This document shows positions 55,265 to 64,000 of a stretch of DNA of 64,000 nucleotides, piece after piece. Position 1 is the first letter of the stretch. Each line of letters opens with the position of its first letter. A model generated the notes under the pieces. That model was not told the origin of the DNA, searched no databases, and saw nothing but the letters and a program-made list of their open reading frames with translations. The DNA is taken from positions 3,881,346 through 3,945,345 of the forward strand of contig JAQJVL010000030.1 of assembly GCA_035578905.1 (NCBI GenBank), read 5' to 3'. This DNA comes from Stictocephala bisonia. Its lineage: Eukaryota > Arthropoda > Insecta > Hemiptera > Membracidae. A program made the position numbers and the translations under genes.

Positions 55265-55600
55265 CCAAACATACACACACAGTTCGTCAATTCATGTTTA
55301 CAAAAGTCTATTTCAATTTTCAATCAAACAAGTTCAGATATTTCAACAATTTTTCATCCATATCAGGTAAATTTATATTCATAGTAATAATAAATATAAC
55401 AACAATTTGAATAGAATACATTCTTAAATTTTATCACAGTAGAAATCTAATATGAAGTAAACTGTATATGAAGTAAACTGTATATGGTCCAACTTATTAT
55501 GTACAATGTATAGAAAATATAAATTTCTACTAATAATATTATTGATGTATTTAATTTTTAACTAATGTCCTGTTAATATCGCAATGAATAGTGTCGTAGT
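55265..55600. other. AT-rich, no gene seen
   Basis: Only short direct repeats (tgaagtaaactgtatatg twice near 55454-55486). Confidence 0.5.
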
Positions 55601-55605
55601 AGCAA

Positions 55606-55635
55606 TAGGATAATTTTATTAATAAAATTATCCTA
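55606..55635. other. perfect 30-bp palindrome
   Basis: Each half is taggataattttatt or its complement with no spacer, centred between 55620 and 55621. AT-rich perfect palindromes of this length are prone to cruciform formation and deletion. Confidence 0.95.
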
Positions 55636-55639
55636 ATTT

Positions 55640-56050
55640 AACAATTAAATGTAACTGAACACAATACAATAAATGATAGTTTGATATTTATTTAAATTTT
55701 TTTAGCTGTATAGTAAATTTGTTTTAAAGCAATCTCTGTTATGGTCAGTGAAATGTTTTTTATATAATTTTATTTACATAAATTAGTGGGATGGTAGTAA
55801 TTATCGATTACACGTCCCCAGATTGAACCGAGTCTTGAACTTGTCGACGTAACAAACAAACCCGACCAACTGAAGACGCTTCCATAGTCCTATTGCCATT
55901 TCCCAAACTACCAAGCCAAGGGTAGTCGACAGTTCTATTGTATACATACAATCTTACCGTCAGCGTGGCTACGACATGCTTTTCTATTTCAACTGTACAG
56001 TTCGTTTTCATTATTATAATGAGTTATAGTGAACATTGTACGATCATTAA
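55640..56050. other. no gene seen
   Basis: AT-rich. 55810-55990 has somewhat more balanced composition with only a 67-codon minus frame of unknown nature. Confidence 0.4.
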
Positions 56051-56056
56051 CGGTCG

Positions 56057-56186
56057 ATTCTAGTGGATCATAAGTTGATATGAGTTTTTTGTAATTTTAA
56101 ATAGTCAGGAATGACATGTAGTGTTAGATATTTAACTGTAGAACATTATTTAACCTCTTAAAAACTAACTTCTGGTCCACTAGAAT
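56057..56186. mobile_element. 130-bp MITE-like inverted repeat
   Basis: ATTCTAGTGGATCATAAGTT (56057-56076) matches the reverse complement of 56167-56186 at 18 of 20 positions or close to it. The interior is AT-rich. No clear target duplication. Confidence 0.5.
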
Positions 56187-56399
56187 AGTTCTCCACCTAC
56201 CAAATGACACTTCAAGTGTTACGATACGATCATTATTACGGACTGTATCGTTGAAATAGAAATCCATGTTTTAGGCGTTTTTCGTGAGGCGAAACAACAC
56301 TATTTGGTGAATAACTTATATTTTAAAAAGTTTTGGTAGCTCAAATTTTAGTATAAATTTATACTTTAAGCTCCATGATAATGATCATAATAATATATT

Positions 56400-56401
<2 letters not shown>

Positions 56402-56467
<66 letters not shown>
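56402..56467. repeat. (AT)n microsatellite
   Basis: About 66 bp of pure TA dinucleotide. Confidence 0.98.
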
Positions 56468-56468
<1 letters not shown>

Positions 56469-56569
56469 TGAGTAGATGAACGAATTTAGTCATTGTTATT
56501 AACAGAGATGTACTGTTCTTTATAAATGTCCATTAATTAGTAGCAGAATAAGCAGGAGAACTAAGGGGT

Positions 56570-56770
56570 CTACAGATTAGCATAGAATCTGAACCACGTA
56601 GATTTGGTCTGAATTTCGGGAAACTGACGAATTGGTTCTCGATTCTTTCCCTTACACAACATTCATCACAAGGGATGTTGTAACACCCTAATCCTAACAA
56701 ACCTTCTAACATGGCGACCATCGAGCGGACTCCGTGTCAGCAGCTAACGTCTATAATCTCCACAGCGCGG
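56570..56770 (-). repeat. SINE family B, copy 5
   Basis: The minus-strand copy has tail-side ctgaaccacgtagatttggt (56591 on the plus strand) and a body up to tctataatctccacagcgcg near 56765. The head is truncated. Confidence 0.65.
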
Positions 56771-56819
56771 AAGATTACATCCATCTCTGCGCTACTGTCC
56801 CACTTTAATACTCTTAGGG

Positions 56820-57320
56820 TGTACCTTACACCTTGAGCCTTCTGACAGACCCAAAATTCCGTTGGTCCTCCAAGGCGGGTGGACGGCCAGACGGATGGCC
56901 GGAAGTACGGAGGAACGACAGACAGACCGGGCATCACGGATGTGTCAGCCAGCGACATGCGGAACCCGGGGGAACAATGCGCGAGACGGCCAAATTTGGC
57001 AAATATCTCTGGCGGGAGACAGATGCGGAGATAGCCACCCCCGCCGGGTCACATAACTCGACGACTTTACGTCCCTGTCATCCTCCGAGATGGATACCCG
57101 GCGATAACCATCATTAGGACGTCTCCAGGTTTACGGCCGGAATCAGAGGTACAGGTTAAGTCGGCCATTTACAATGTTAACATGACGTTTCAGCCCCGGA
57201 GCCCCCTGCTGTCGTCACGTCGCCTAATGAGAGCCACGCTGTTGTAAATTCGGGAACGTTACTGTTGGGAGGAATGAGAACTTCATAATCTCTCCAAGTT
57301 ACAGGACTAATAAAGTCCGA
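56820..57320. promoter_or_regulatory. GC-rich islet, candidate promoter or noncoding element
   Basis: About 500 bp, the longest GC-rich block outside retroelements, with ggcgggtggacggccagacg, cccccgccgggtcacataac and gccccggagccccctgctgt. The frames present (62-94 codons, both strands) overlap each other and show no domain. It resembles a CpG-type islet or conserved noncoding block. Confidence 0.3.
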
Positions 57321-57399
57321 AATGACGATTTTGTTTGTTTTTACACTTGTATGTACGGTCACTTCGGGCGAAAATATTTCCAAGAAGTTAACTAGGCAA

Positions 57400-58340
57400 A
57401 TGTATTCCCTTACAGTGCAGGTTAATTCTCATAAGTTATGTATTATAAACTTTATTTATGAATTATGCACTTGAATACAAAATGTGTTTTGTGAAATATG
57501 TAAATGACTATAAAATATAAAATTTTATCTTTCTTGAGCCGCAATTAAACAATGAGACAGAATATTTTTTTCTAAAGACGTAAAGTGATTTAGGAGAAGG
57601 AAAAAATACATTTCTCTCCATAATTGTTCTTATACATAACGTAATAAGGATATGCAACTTTAAAACATACTGAGTAATGAAACCATTACATAGAATATTA
57701 AAAAATTTCATTCATATTGAGAATACCTTAAAATTACCTCTAGCATTGGCCTAGTTAAAAAAATCTGTAATTGAGAATATTGGCTCATACTTGTCCCAAA
57801 TTATAATCAATACGTAATATTGCTTATTAAAAATTAACATTACAACAACACTGCTCAACATGCGAAATTCTCTACAAATAATAGTTATGAATCCAAATAT
57901 AGAAACAAGAAATTATAAACTATTTCAAGTAATTAAAATGATCGAAGAACATAAAAATATTAGATCTAACAATAAATACGGTAAGTAATTATAGATTAAT
58001 TAGTGACCTACTAAGAAGAAAAATGACAGATAAATTAAGAACAATTTAATTTTTAGATACCTATTCAATATTTAATTTTACAATCTCTTAAATTCGTTTT
58101 AAAGTACTGTAAGTGTGCTTTATTCGTAGATTTTATTTAATTTTTATTCCGAGTTGTTGAGTGTTTCAATGCTCATATTAATTTTTCTAGTTTAATTCAA
58201 TCACTTTTCTTAGACGTAGTTTAAGCAATGAATACACATCTACTGATTGTTATTCATTAGTTTGGGACAAAATACTGTAATCGAATATAACTGAGAATCG
58301 TTAATCGGTTCACCGATCATGTAACGGACAACACATTGAA
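57400..58340. other. AT-rich region, no gene seen
   Basis: No coding or repeat structure was recognised. Confidence 0.55.
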
Positions 58341-58344
58341 AATT

Positions 58345-58790
58345 TATAGTGAAAAATAAAAGAGGGTAAAAGTCAAAATGAATGTCGAGCAACTGGGCTA
58401 CTGTAAATTTGAAAAATGCGCCATTCGTCAACAAGGCGACTCAGTTGATTAATACAAACACGCAGTATTTATCAAACGTTCAATCTAGAAATATGAACAG
58501 CGTATAAATCATCGAGCGGCGTAAATCTAATTGAATATCGCTTAGCGATGTGTGGAAAACTGGCGATATATACCAGCTGTGATTCGACACCGAGAATCGA
58601 TTAATCGTGATCGTGAATAATCGATAGTGAGTCATTTGTCTGGCGCGTGACGCGTCAAGTCGCGGCTACCGCCCGGCCAAAACTGGCGCGCGATTGATGA
58701 TGGCTCCTAGACGCCTGACTCCCGCACTTCCTGTTTTAAATAATGCGACAGTTCTCCATTATCGATTATAAGTGGACTCCTGTAAAAACA
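58345..58790. promoter_or_regulatory. islet dense in TAATCG/ATCGAT motifs, candidate enhancer
   Basis: Contains gagaatcgattaatcgtgat, gaataatcgatagtgagtca, attatcgattataag, ttgattaatac and gcgtgacgcgtcaagtcgcg. At least three ATCGAT and three TAATCG cores occur within 170 bp (58595-58770), in a block with higher GC than its flanks. ATCGATA fits DREF/Cut-type sites and TAATC fits K50 homeodomain sites. No open frame. A regulatory function is inference from motif clustering. Confidence 0.35.
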
Positions 58791-58829
58791 AGGGTCGAGT
58801 AGACAACGGATCGATAAACCTCGTCATTG

Positions 58830-59840
58830 GAAGGAGTGATGTGTTCAATTTATAATATTGTTGTGGAAGATGTCTTGAGGCTGGTTTGAGTAGATGCCTG
58901 ATAACAGGGGTGGGATGGGGTGGTTTTGGGAGGGGATGACATCTTAGTAAGCTTTTTGTTGTAATCTTGGCTGGATCAATAATCGCAGTTAATTTCGATT
59001 GTTCCTTCGATTATAGTTCGATTCCAGAAGAATAAAATGTACATATCATCTGTCTTGTAGGTAAGCGAGCCTTATGTGATTGACTTGATTGAAAATGGTA
59101 CAAATATATGTAAGAACTACTTTGTTATTAGAAGAGCGTCTGAAGATCATTATAAGATTGGGCAAAAATCATAAAATTCTTCAACTTAATTTGGCGTGCC
59201 GAAGAACGATACGATCTTCCCTTGACGAGAGAACAGAATTGTCCCTAAGGCCAAGTACAATCCTTAGTAGGCCGCTTTAAATCTTATCATAGTGAGTACT
59301 AAATAATTATGATGTGGGTGAAGCACTTATTCATTTTTACTTGACTAAACCGTTTTCTGAGGTAAACACTGAGGTAAAAGATGACTGAAACTATAGGATC
59401 ACAATTAAGGCTTGAAATAATTTAATAATATAGTTTTCCACAATTTTGTAGAGAAATAACAATTTCCAAATTTATAATTGTCCTTTTGTATTACTTTTGA
59501 CGATATTCATTATTTCATAGGATAATGGAATTCTTGACAATTTAGCCAAGAGATAGTGTAGGATTTTTAAACAACAGAGTTTAATGTACTTGCCAGATAT
59601 AAAATTTAACTAGAAAAAAAATCTAAGAATACACAACAACTTAATGAACTATAAAATACTTAATTTGCTAGACATTCAGTAAGTACGTGATAAATTTTAA
59701 TACAAGTTTGTACATCTTTCCTTATTCAAAGATAATTATATATTCAAATAAACAATAAAAGAGCATGGACATTATAAGAAACACCAATGATTTCTTTTTT
59801 TATGAAAGAGGTATTTAAGAGTTTCGTGTTTATTTGAGAT
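58830..59840. other. AT-rich region, no gene seen
   Basis: No coding or repeat structure was recognised; one 63-codon plus frame (59089-59280) has no recognisable features. Confidence 0.5.
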
Positions 59841-59847
59841 TTGTAGA

Positions 59848-59934
59848 TCCATTGAGATCCATTGATTGAGATCCATTGATTGAGATCCATTGATTGAGAT
59901 CCATTGATTGAGATCCATTGATTGAGATCCATAA
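59848..59934. repeat. 14-bp tandem repeat
   Basis: Five to six copies of gagatccattgatt. The repeat length is not a multiple of three, so the encoded pattern cycles every 14 residues in the open minus-strand frames, which are by-products. Confidence 0.95.
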
Positions 59935-60065
59935 CCATCAACTATTTCGCAGTCATCAGTATCTCCGTAGATACCTACGATCTGAGTCTCGATCATAAAT
60001 AATCAGACATCTCAGCTGTTTCTGCTAAAATATAACACCCACTTTCGTTCTCTATAAGAAACACA

Positions 60066-60310
60066 GTGATGGGAGAGTTGACTCAGTCATCAGGATCGTT
60101 TCCAGGCTGGCGTGAGGGACAAAGACCTCGTAGCTCCTGGGCTTGCCTAGCGTGCCAGAGTGGGAGGCTCGAGCTACCCTCGCCACGGGGTGCACGCCCT
60201 TGCGACAAATCATTTAGCACGACCATCAGTCACCGAGTACGGCACGGACACCCAGCCAGGCACGAACCTCAGAACCAGTTCCATACGTGATCCAGTTCAC
60301 AACTAATCCA
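60066..60310. promoter_or_regulatory. GC-rich islet, candidate noncoding element
   Basis: Begins with a TGACTCAG AP-1-type site (60078-60085) and continues through cgtgccagagtgggaggctc and ccttgcgacaaatcatttag. A 74-codon plus frame is present without a recognised domain. Confidence 0.25.
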
Positions 60311-60553
60311 CGTGATCTTCTCCTCCTGGGAAATCATGAGAAGAAATCGACTGCCAATGTGCTTTGCATTCTGATTCAGTTTTGCTTCTATCTGATCTCT
60401 CTTTCCGTGTGCAACCCAAGAACGCAATTAAAATAGTAATGCTGATAAAAATACAATTTTAAATTGTAGCCGATGTGGCGAAGGACAGTAAGGGATTTGT
60501 TGCACCTCTAAATTTGGCGGATTGAGAAGAATTTTCTCACAAAATCCTTTAAA

Positions 60554-60581
60554 CGCGCGCGCGCGCGCGTGTGTGTGTGTT
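60554..60581. repeat. (CG)n(TG)n tract
   Basis: Eight CG and five TG dinucleotides in a row: alternating purine-pyrimidine DNA able to adopt the Z form. Long CG runs are rare in AT-rich insect DNA. Confidence 0.95.
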
Positions 60582-60589
60582 TTACTCAA

Positions 60590-61560
60590 TAACGCCAAAA
60601 CTACTGGACCCATTCAGCTACAATTTTGCATGGACATTATTAGGGTCTCTTGTTAACACTTAAGCCTATCCTTTTTTTTAAATTCTACCAATGCACCACT
60701 CCAGGGACTCTAAGAAGTATCATTGCATTTGACAATTGTTTACAATAGTCTTCAGGGTAACTATAAAAGATGGTATGTATCACGACGAGGCTGCGCAGAA
60801 GACATGTGACGTCACAAGGGCGAAATCAGCTGATTTGTTTATCATATTAAATACTGGTTACTAAATCTAACAATTACATAAAAGTATTAGGCTAAATAGT
60901 CCTAGAGTTTGTACCGGGTCTCTTGACCGGTACATTTTTGGTTTCTCTACTTTCGGTTTGCCAGGCTGACTGAGATCGCTGTTGTGCTGTCGACTTGTTA
61001 CGTTCGTGGTAGTTGGCTTAAGCCTTGGTCTGTTCCGTGGTTCCGGCTTTCGGTTCGACGGTTCGCCTGGATTTTGTTTTTAGTTTCTGTCTACCTGTTA
61101 ACATGTTTAGGAGCGGCTAGAAAGGCAATTAACGCAAGTTGTTTAATTTTTAAAACCTAATTACCCTTTTGGTGAAATTATTTTGTTTGGATAATAATCA
61201 GGTTTATTTGTTATTTTCAGTATGTTGTTAGATTTTTTGTGTCATTTGTCTAGATGATGGTCAACCTAGTTTCGAGCCCATGTGCTCAGTGTTATTTTTC
61301 ATCATTAATTTCTATATTATATTTATGTTTTATGTTCAATGTTAGTTGTAATAGTTTGTCTAGTGTCTGTATAGTTTTTATTGTGCATTTTGCAGTTTAA
61401 GTTACCTTTTCACTATATTTCTGTTCTTTGTCAATTACCTATTCTACCTGTTTAATTTTGTTAGTTCCTGTATGCTTAAATAATAGTTTCTACCACGCTT
61501 TTGTATCTACTTGTTCAATTAGGTTTTTTCCTGTAAATTAATAAAATGAATAAATGAGTG
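60590..61560. other. unassigned; moderate-GC stretch 60930-61120
   Basis: 60600-60660 resembles dispersed-repeat sequence in style. 60806-60813 holds a palindromic TGACGTCA. 60930-61120 is GC-richer without an open frame. T-rich sequence follows to 61560. Confidence 0.4.
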
Positions 61561-61799
61561 AATTTATTTCCCATAGATAGTTATATAATACATGAATGCA
61601 AAATGTGAGAAATGTACTGGCCACTAACCAGTAGCGTGGCCAGTTGTACAATAGAAAATTATAATTAAATTATCAAGTAAATTGGAGTCTAGCATTATAA
61701 GAAATATATACTTAATATTTAGCCAACTGTAAAAATCTGAGGATTTTAAATAAGACAAATAAAAATATATATAAATGCAATTATATAACATATAGAGGG

Positions 61800-62075
61800 G
61801 TAAGTAACTGTAAAGAAGAGAATTGTATTTAAACTAAGACATTATTGAAATATTCTACAGTACATACTACTGAGAAGAAAGCTAAGTGATTGTTTGCTCA
61901 CAAAAATGTTTGAGATTATTAATATTCTTGATTTGAGGTGGTATTTTACTAAAATATTTGGGTCCCAAATATAAAAAGGAATGACAGAAAATAGTTTTGT
62001 TGACTTTAGGCAATTTGAAACAATTATTTACGAAATCTGTAGTTAATTGTAAGTTTGTTCCTAAAACGTTATTTT
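61800..62075 (-). pseudogene. LINE C-terminal fragment
   Basis: The minus strand (62075 to 61900) reads TDFVNNCFKLPKVNKTIFCHSFLYLGPKYFSKIPPQIKNI and onward. This matches the pattern of the C terminus of non-LTR RT proteins (LP..., SF-Y-GPK-FN-LP--IK). The frame is open for about 55 codons. Sequence to about 61565 may be its 3' untranslated part. It is a dead fragment unrelated in sequence to the LINE at 43.3 kb. Confidence 0.65.
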
Positions 62076-62079
62076 TTTA

Positions 62080-63540
62080 TATATTTTATATTGTAATTTG
62101 TGTTTTTTTTGTTTTGGCTTTACTTTATTCTAATGTGCTGTGGTTTGGCTGTTTAGTCCAGGGTCCTCGAGTAGGACTTGTTTCTCAGCCTGCCGCTCGG
62201 CCGATCTCTGCCATCTCGACTGTGCTGGCCTGGCCTGGGGACCATGTAATTGAGCTAAGTTGCACCTCCGCTGCCCTCCTTACAACTTAGGGAGCCTTCT
62301 GTCCTCAGGTCAGTCCTTTCCATTTTGTTCCCGGTGGCTGATCTGGGAGATGAACCGTTTTTAAAAATAAGCCTAGGCCAACGAAAAAAATCAAGTGCAC
62401 CAGAGATGAACAATAAACTTATCTTGGCCACAGCCATTTAATAGTTAATTTTATAAAGAAATTTAAAGTTACATTTTAAAAATATTTAGTTTAGTTTATC
62501 ATTGCTATGTATTATCTAATTTGTTATTGGGCAATTTATAAATATTTACCAATTGTTTTAATATTTCACATATTTTTACTGTTAAGTTTTTTGAATTGTG
62601 TATCTCTGTTTTGTTAGGCCTGGTTATTAAGTTGGTATTTATTTTGTGTAGCGTAATGTTAGTCTGGCTGTTTGATAAAACGGTACCGTGCTATATTTTC
62701 TTTTTAATTTCTTATTTTTAAATTTTTTACCAAAAGGGGTTTATTTAATGATGTTTTTACTTTTATTTCAATTCGGAGCTTCCCAGAGATTCCGGCTTAC
62801 TCCCTGTCCTCAGTGGAATCATGAGATGTCGGCTAAATAGTCGGTTAATTTGGTTTTGTTCAAATTTCAAAATTTTGTTGTAAATTCTCTTGAATGTTGT
62901 CTTTATAATAGCCTAATTCTGCAGATAGGCACATCTGTAATGTCATTTATGGTATTTGTCGTTTACCAAATTTGTGTTCGGTGTGTTATTTTGTGTATAG
63001 TTTGTACTTAATTGTTTATTATATGTTTCAACTTGTTTATCTATTTTTAGTGTAATTTTTTGATATTGTGTCCTTCTGCCAAAATTATTGAATTCTTTGA
63101 TAATAAATAGTTTTCTCGCTCAGCTGCCGAGTTGTGATTTAACCCTCCGACTGCCGCCCGTGATACTATCGCTTGTCCGGTTTTGAGCCATCCCCCAGCA
63201 CGGCACAACTTCCACTTTGGTGGGGGATGCGTCTCAAGTTAACTTATTTCATCGTGTTTTGTATTGCTGAACGGAATAAACACAATATAAATCAACGTGA
63301 ACCCCGTACGAAGGGCAAGTACAGTGCTAGTTAGTATATGAATTTATACTTCGTAATTGATTTTATTTCCCTAATAAAATAATTTATTTGTGAATAAAGT
63401 TGGTTACGATTGTCACGAAAGTTTCCGTCGTATTAATGATTATATAAAGTTAGACAACCGTATTGTAGGTATTAAACGAACTAGGGGATACACCTGACTT
63501 ATTTCACATTTAGAATTTATCAGCCTATGGGGAAGTTGAG
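62080..63540. other. T-rich sequence with GC-richer patches (62150-62340, 63120-63240)
   Basis: 63120-63240 (gctcagctgccgagttgtga, ccctccgactgccgcccgtg) stands out in composition but has no frame. The T-rich runs resemble untranslated or repeat sequence. Nothing assigned. Confidence 0.4.
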
Positions 63541-63544
63541 CCAA

Positions 63545-63955
63545 ACATAAATTTGAAAGAGTCTTCAGGTTACAGAAAAAAACTGTCAGAATTTTGTTGT
63601 ATTTGCCAGAGACTCGTGTCGCGAAGCTTTTATGTAGCTCGGTTTAGGCCTACTGACTTTACCCTGCCTCTATATCCTTGAGGTAATTTTGTACTGCAGA
63701 TTCAGGTGTGAACTGAATAAGGGTGGTAATGAACGTACGTACAACACCAGAGGCAGGGACAACTATCCAACACAGTTTCATAGAACTAATGTGTTTGATA
63801 AACTTCCATCTCAAGCTGGAGTAATCAACCAGCTTCTTGAGAGAGTCCGTCCTCCAACTCAATTCAAAGCTGGACTAAAACGCCTTTTGGTATCAAAATA
63901 ATTTTACTCTATTGACGAGTTCTTATCGCACCGCTGGGAGTAAGGAGGACAAAAT
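63545..63955 (+). pseudogene. decayed CR1-type LINE C-terminal fragment
   Basis: Plus strand: RLQKKTVRIL (63560-), then in a shifted frame YNTRGRDNYPTQFHRTNVFDKLPSQAGVI (63735-63825), FKAGLKRLLVSK and, past a stop, FYSIDEFLSHRWE. The same order is seen in the LINE at 43.3-45.3 kb (RLQKKVVRII, DNYRTGQHR, LPSQAGVHFLNCLP, LLLSRTLYSVGEFLAQNWE), so the two are of one family. Several frameshifts and a stop make it non-functional. Confidence 0.8.
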
Positions 63956-64000
63956 GTCATAAATGGAACTGACACTAATTCAGATGTGTCAATTTTAATT

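Noticed and set aside
54664..55323. Overlapping open frames of 219, 179 and 174 codons on the minus strand, and shorter ones on the plus strand
   Set aside because: All lie in a 36-bp tandem repeat without stops; a period divisible by three opens several frames at once, so length is no evidence of coding.

Overview
The window looks like AT-rich arthropod DNA, most likely from an insect; a hemipteran is possible but not shown. The evidence is CR1-type LINEs, an insect-style Ty3/gypsy element, tRNA-derived SINEs, pogo-like and other MITEs, and a short TTAGG run (the usual insect telomere unit). No complete host protein gene was found. The long tracts without a gene, plus scattered GC-richer islands, suggest a gene desert or a very large intron with candidate regulatory islands. 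One possible internal exon (35805-35883, +) and one possible very short gene (4342-4488, -) are listed with low confidence.

Layout. 1-1540 is a 132-bp minisatellite that runs off the left edge. 1.5-14.9 kb is mostly AT-rich unique or decayed DNA. It holds a degenerate 105-bp repeat (3.7-4.0 kb), an inverted-repeat element with hammerhead-like core motifs (6.4-6.8 kb), a Tc1/mariner-type fold-back element (7.4-8.0 kb), a 1.5-kb long-inverted-repeat element (8.9-10.4 kb), a tRNA-derived SINE (12.1 kb) and a decayed LINE RT (13.9-14.1 kb). 14.95-15.95 kb is a higher-order tandem repeat of about 200 bp. 17-24.7 kb carries SINEs, a (GA)n tract, a noisy approximately 420-bp duplication that looks like an unpolished assembly segment, a promoter-like cluster of motifs, and small tandem repeats. 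26.9-28.5 kb is a frameshifted LINE on the minus strand. 29.8-34.1 kb is dense in small elements: a pogo-like MITE, SINEs of two families in opposing orientation, a second copy of the hammerhead-motif element, and a 244-bp MITE with a perfect 8-bp target duplication and TTAGG repeats at its centre.

The main structure is 37.9-51.7 kb: a Ty3/gypsy LTR retrotransposon on the minus strand (5' LTR 48894-49763, tRNA-Leu primer binding site, SAP-domain Gag, protease/RT/RNase H, integrase, polypurine tract, 3' LTR 40847-41715). It is interrupted inside RNase H by a 5'-truncated CR1-type LINE (about 43323-45481) with a 5-bp target duplication. A third, solo LTR (37937-38806) with a 4-bp duplication lies to the left. 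The 1.9 kb right of the solo LTR is a second copy of the 1.9 kb right of the 5' LTR, and a 99-bp stub of a further element leader is joined to it. This is either a rearranged tandem array or a haplotype misassembly. Each LTR has two perfect three-unit heat-shock elements upstream of a TATA box, with an arthropod initiator motif about 30 bp downstream. This makes a heat-inducible retrotransposon promoter the most interesting testable idea here.

51.7-64 kb returns to AT-rich DNA with GC islands (52.0-52.5, 56.8-57.3, 58.3-58.8, 60.07-60.3 kb), a 36/72-bp minisatellite (54.75-55.26 kb) also seen as small relatives at 23.9 and 30.9 kb, SINEs, an (AT)n tract, a 14-bp repeat, a (CG)n(TG)n tract and two further LINE fragments.
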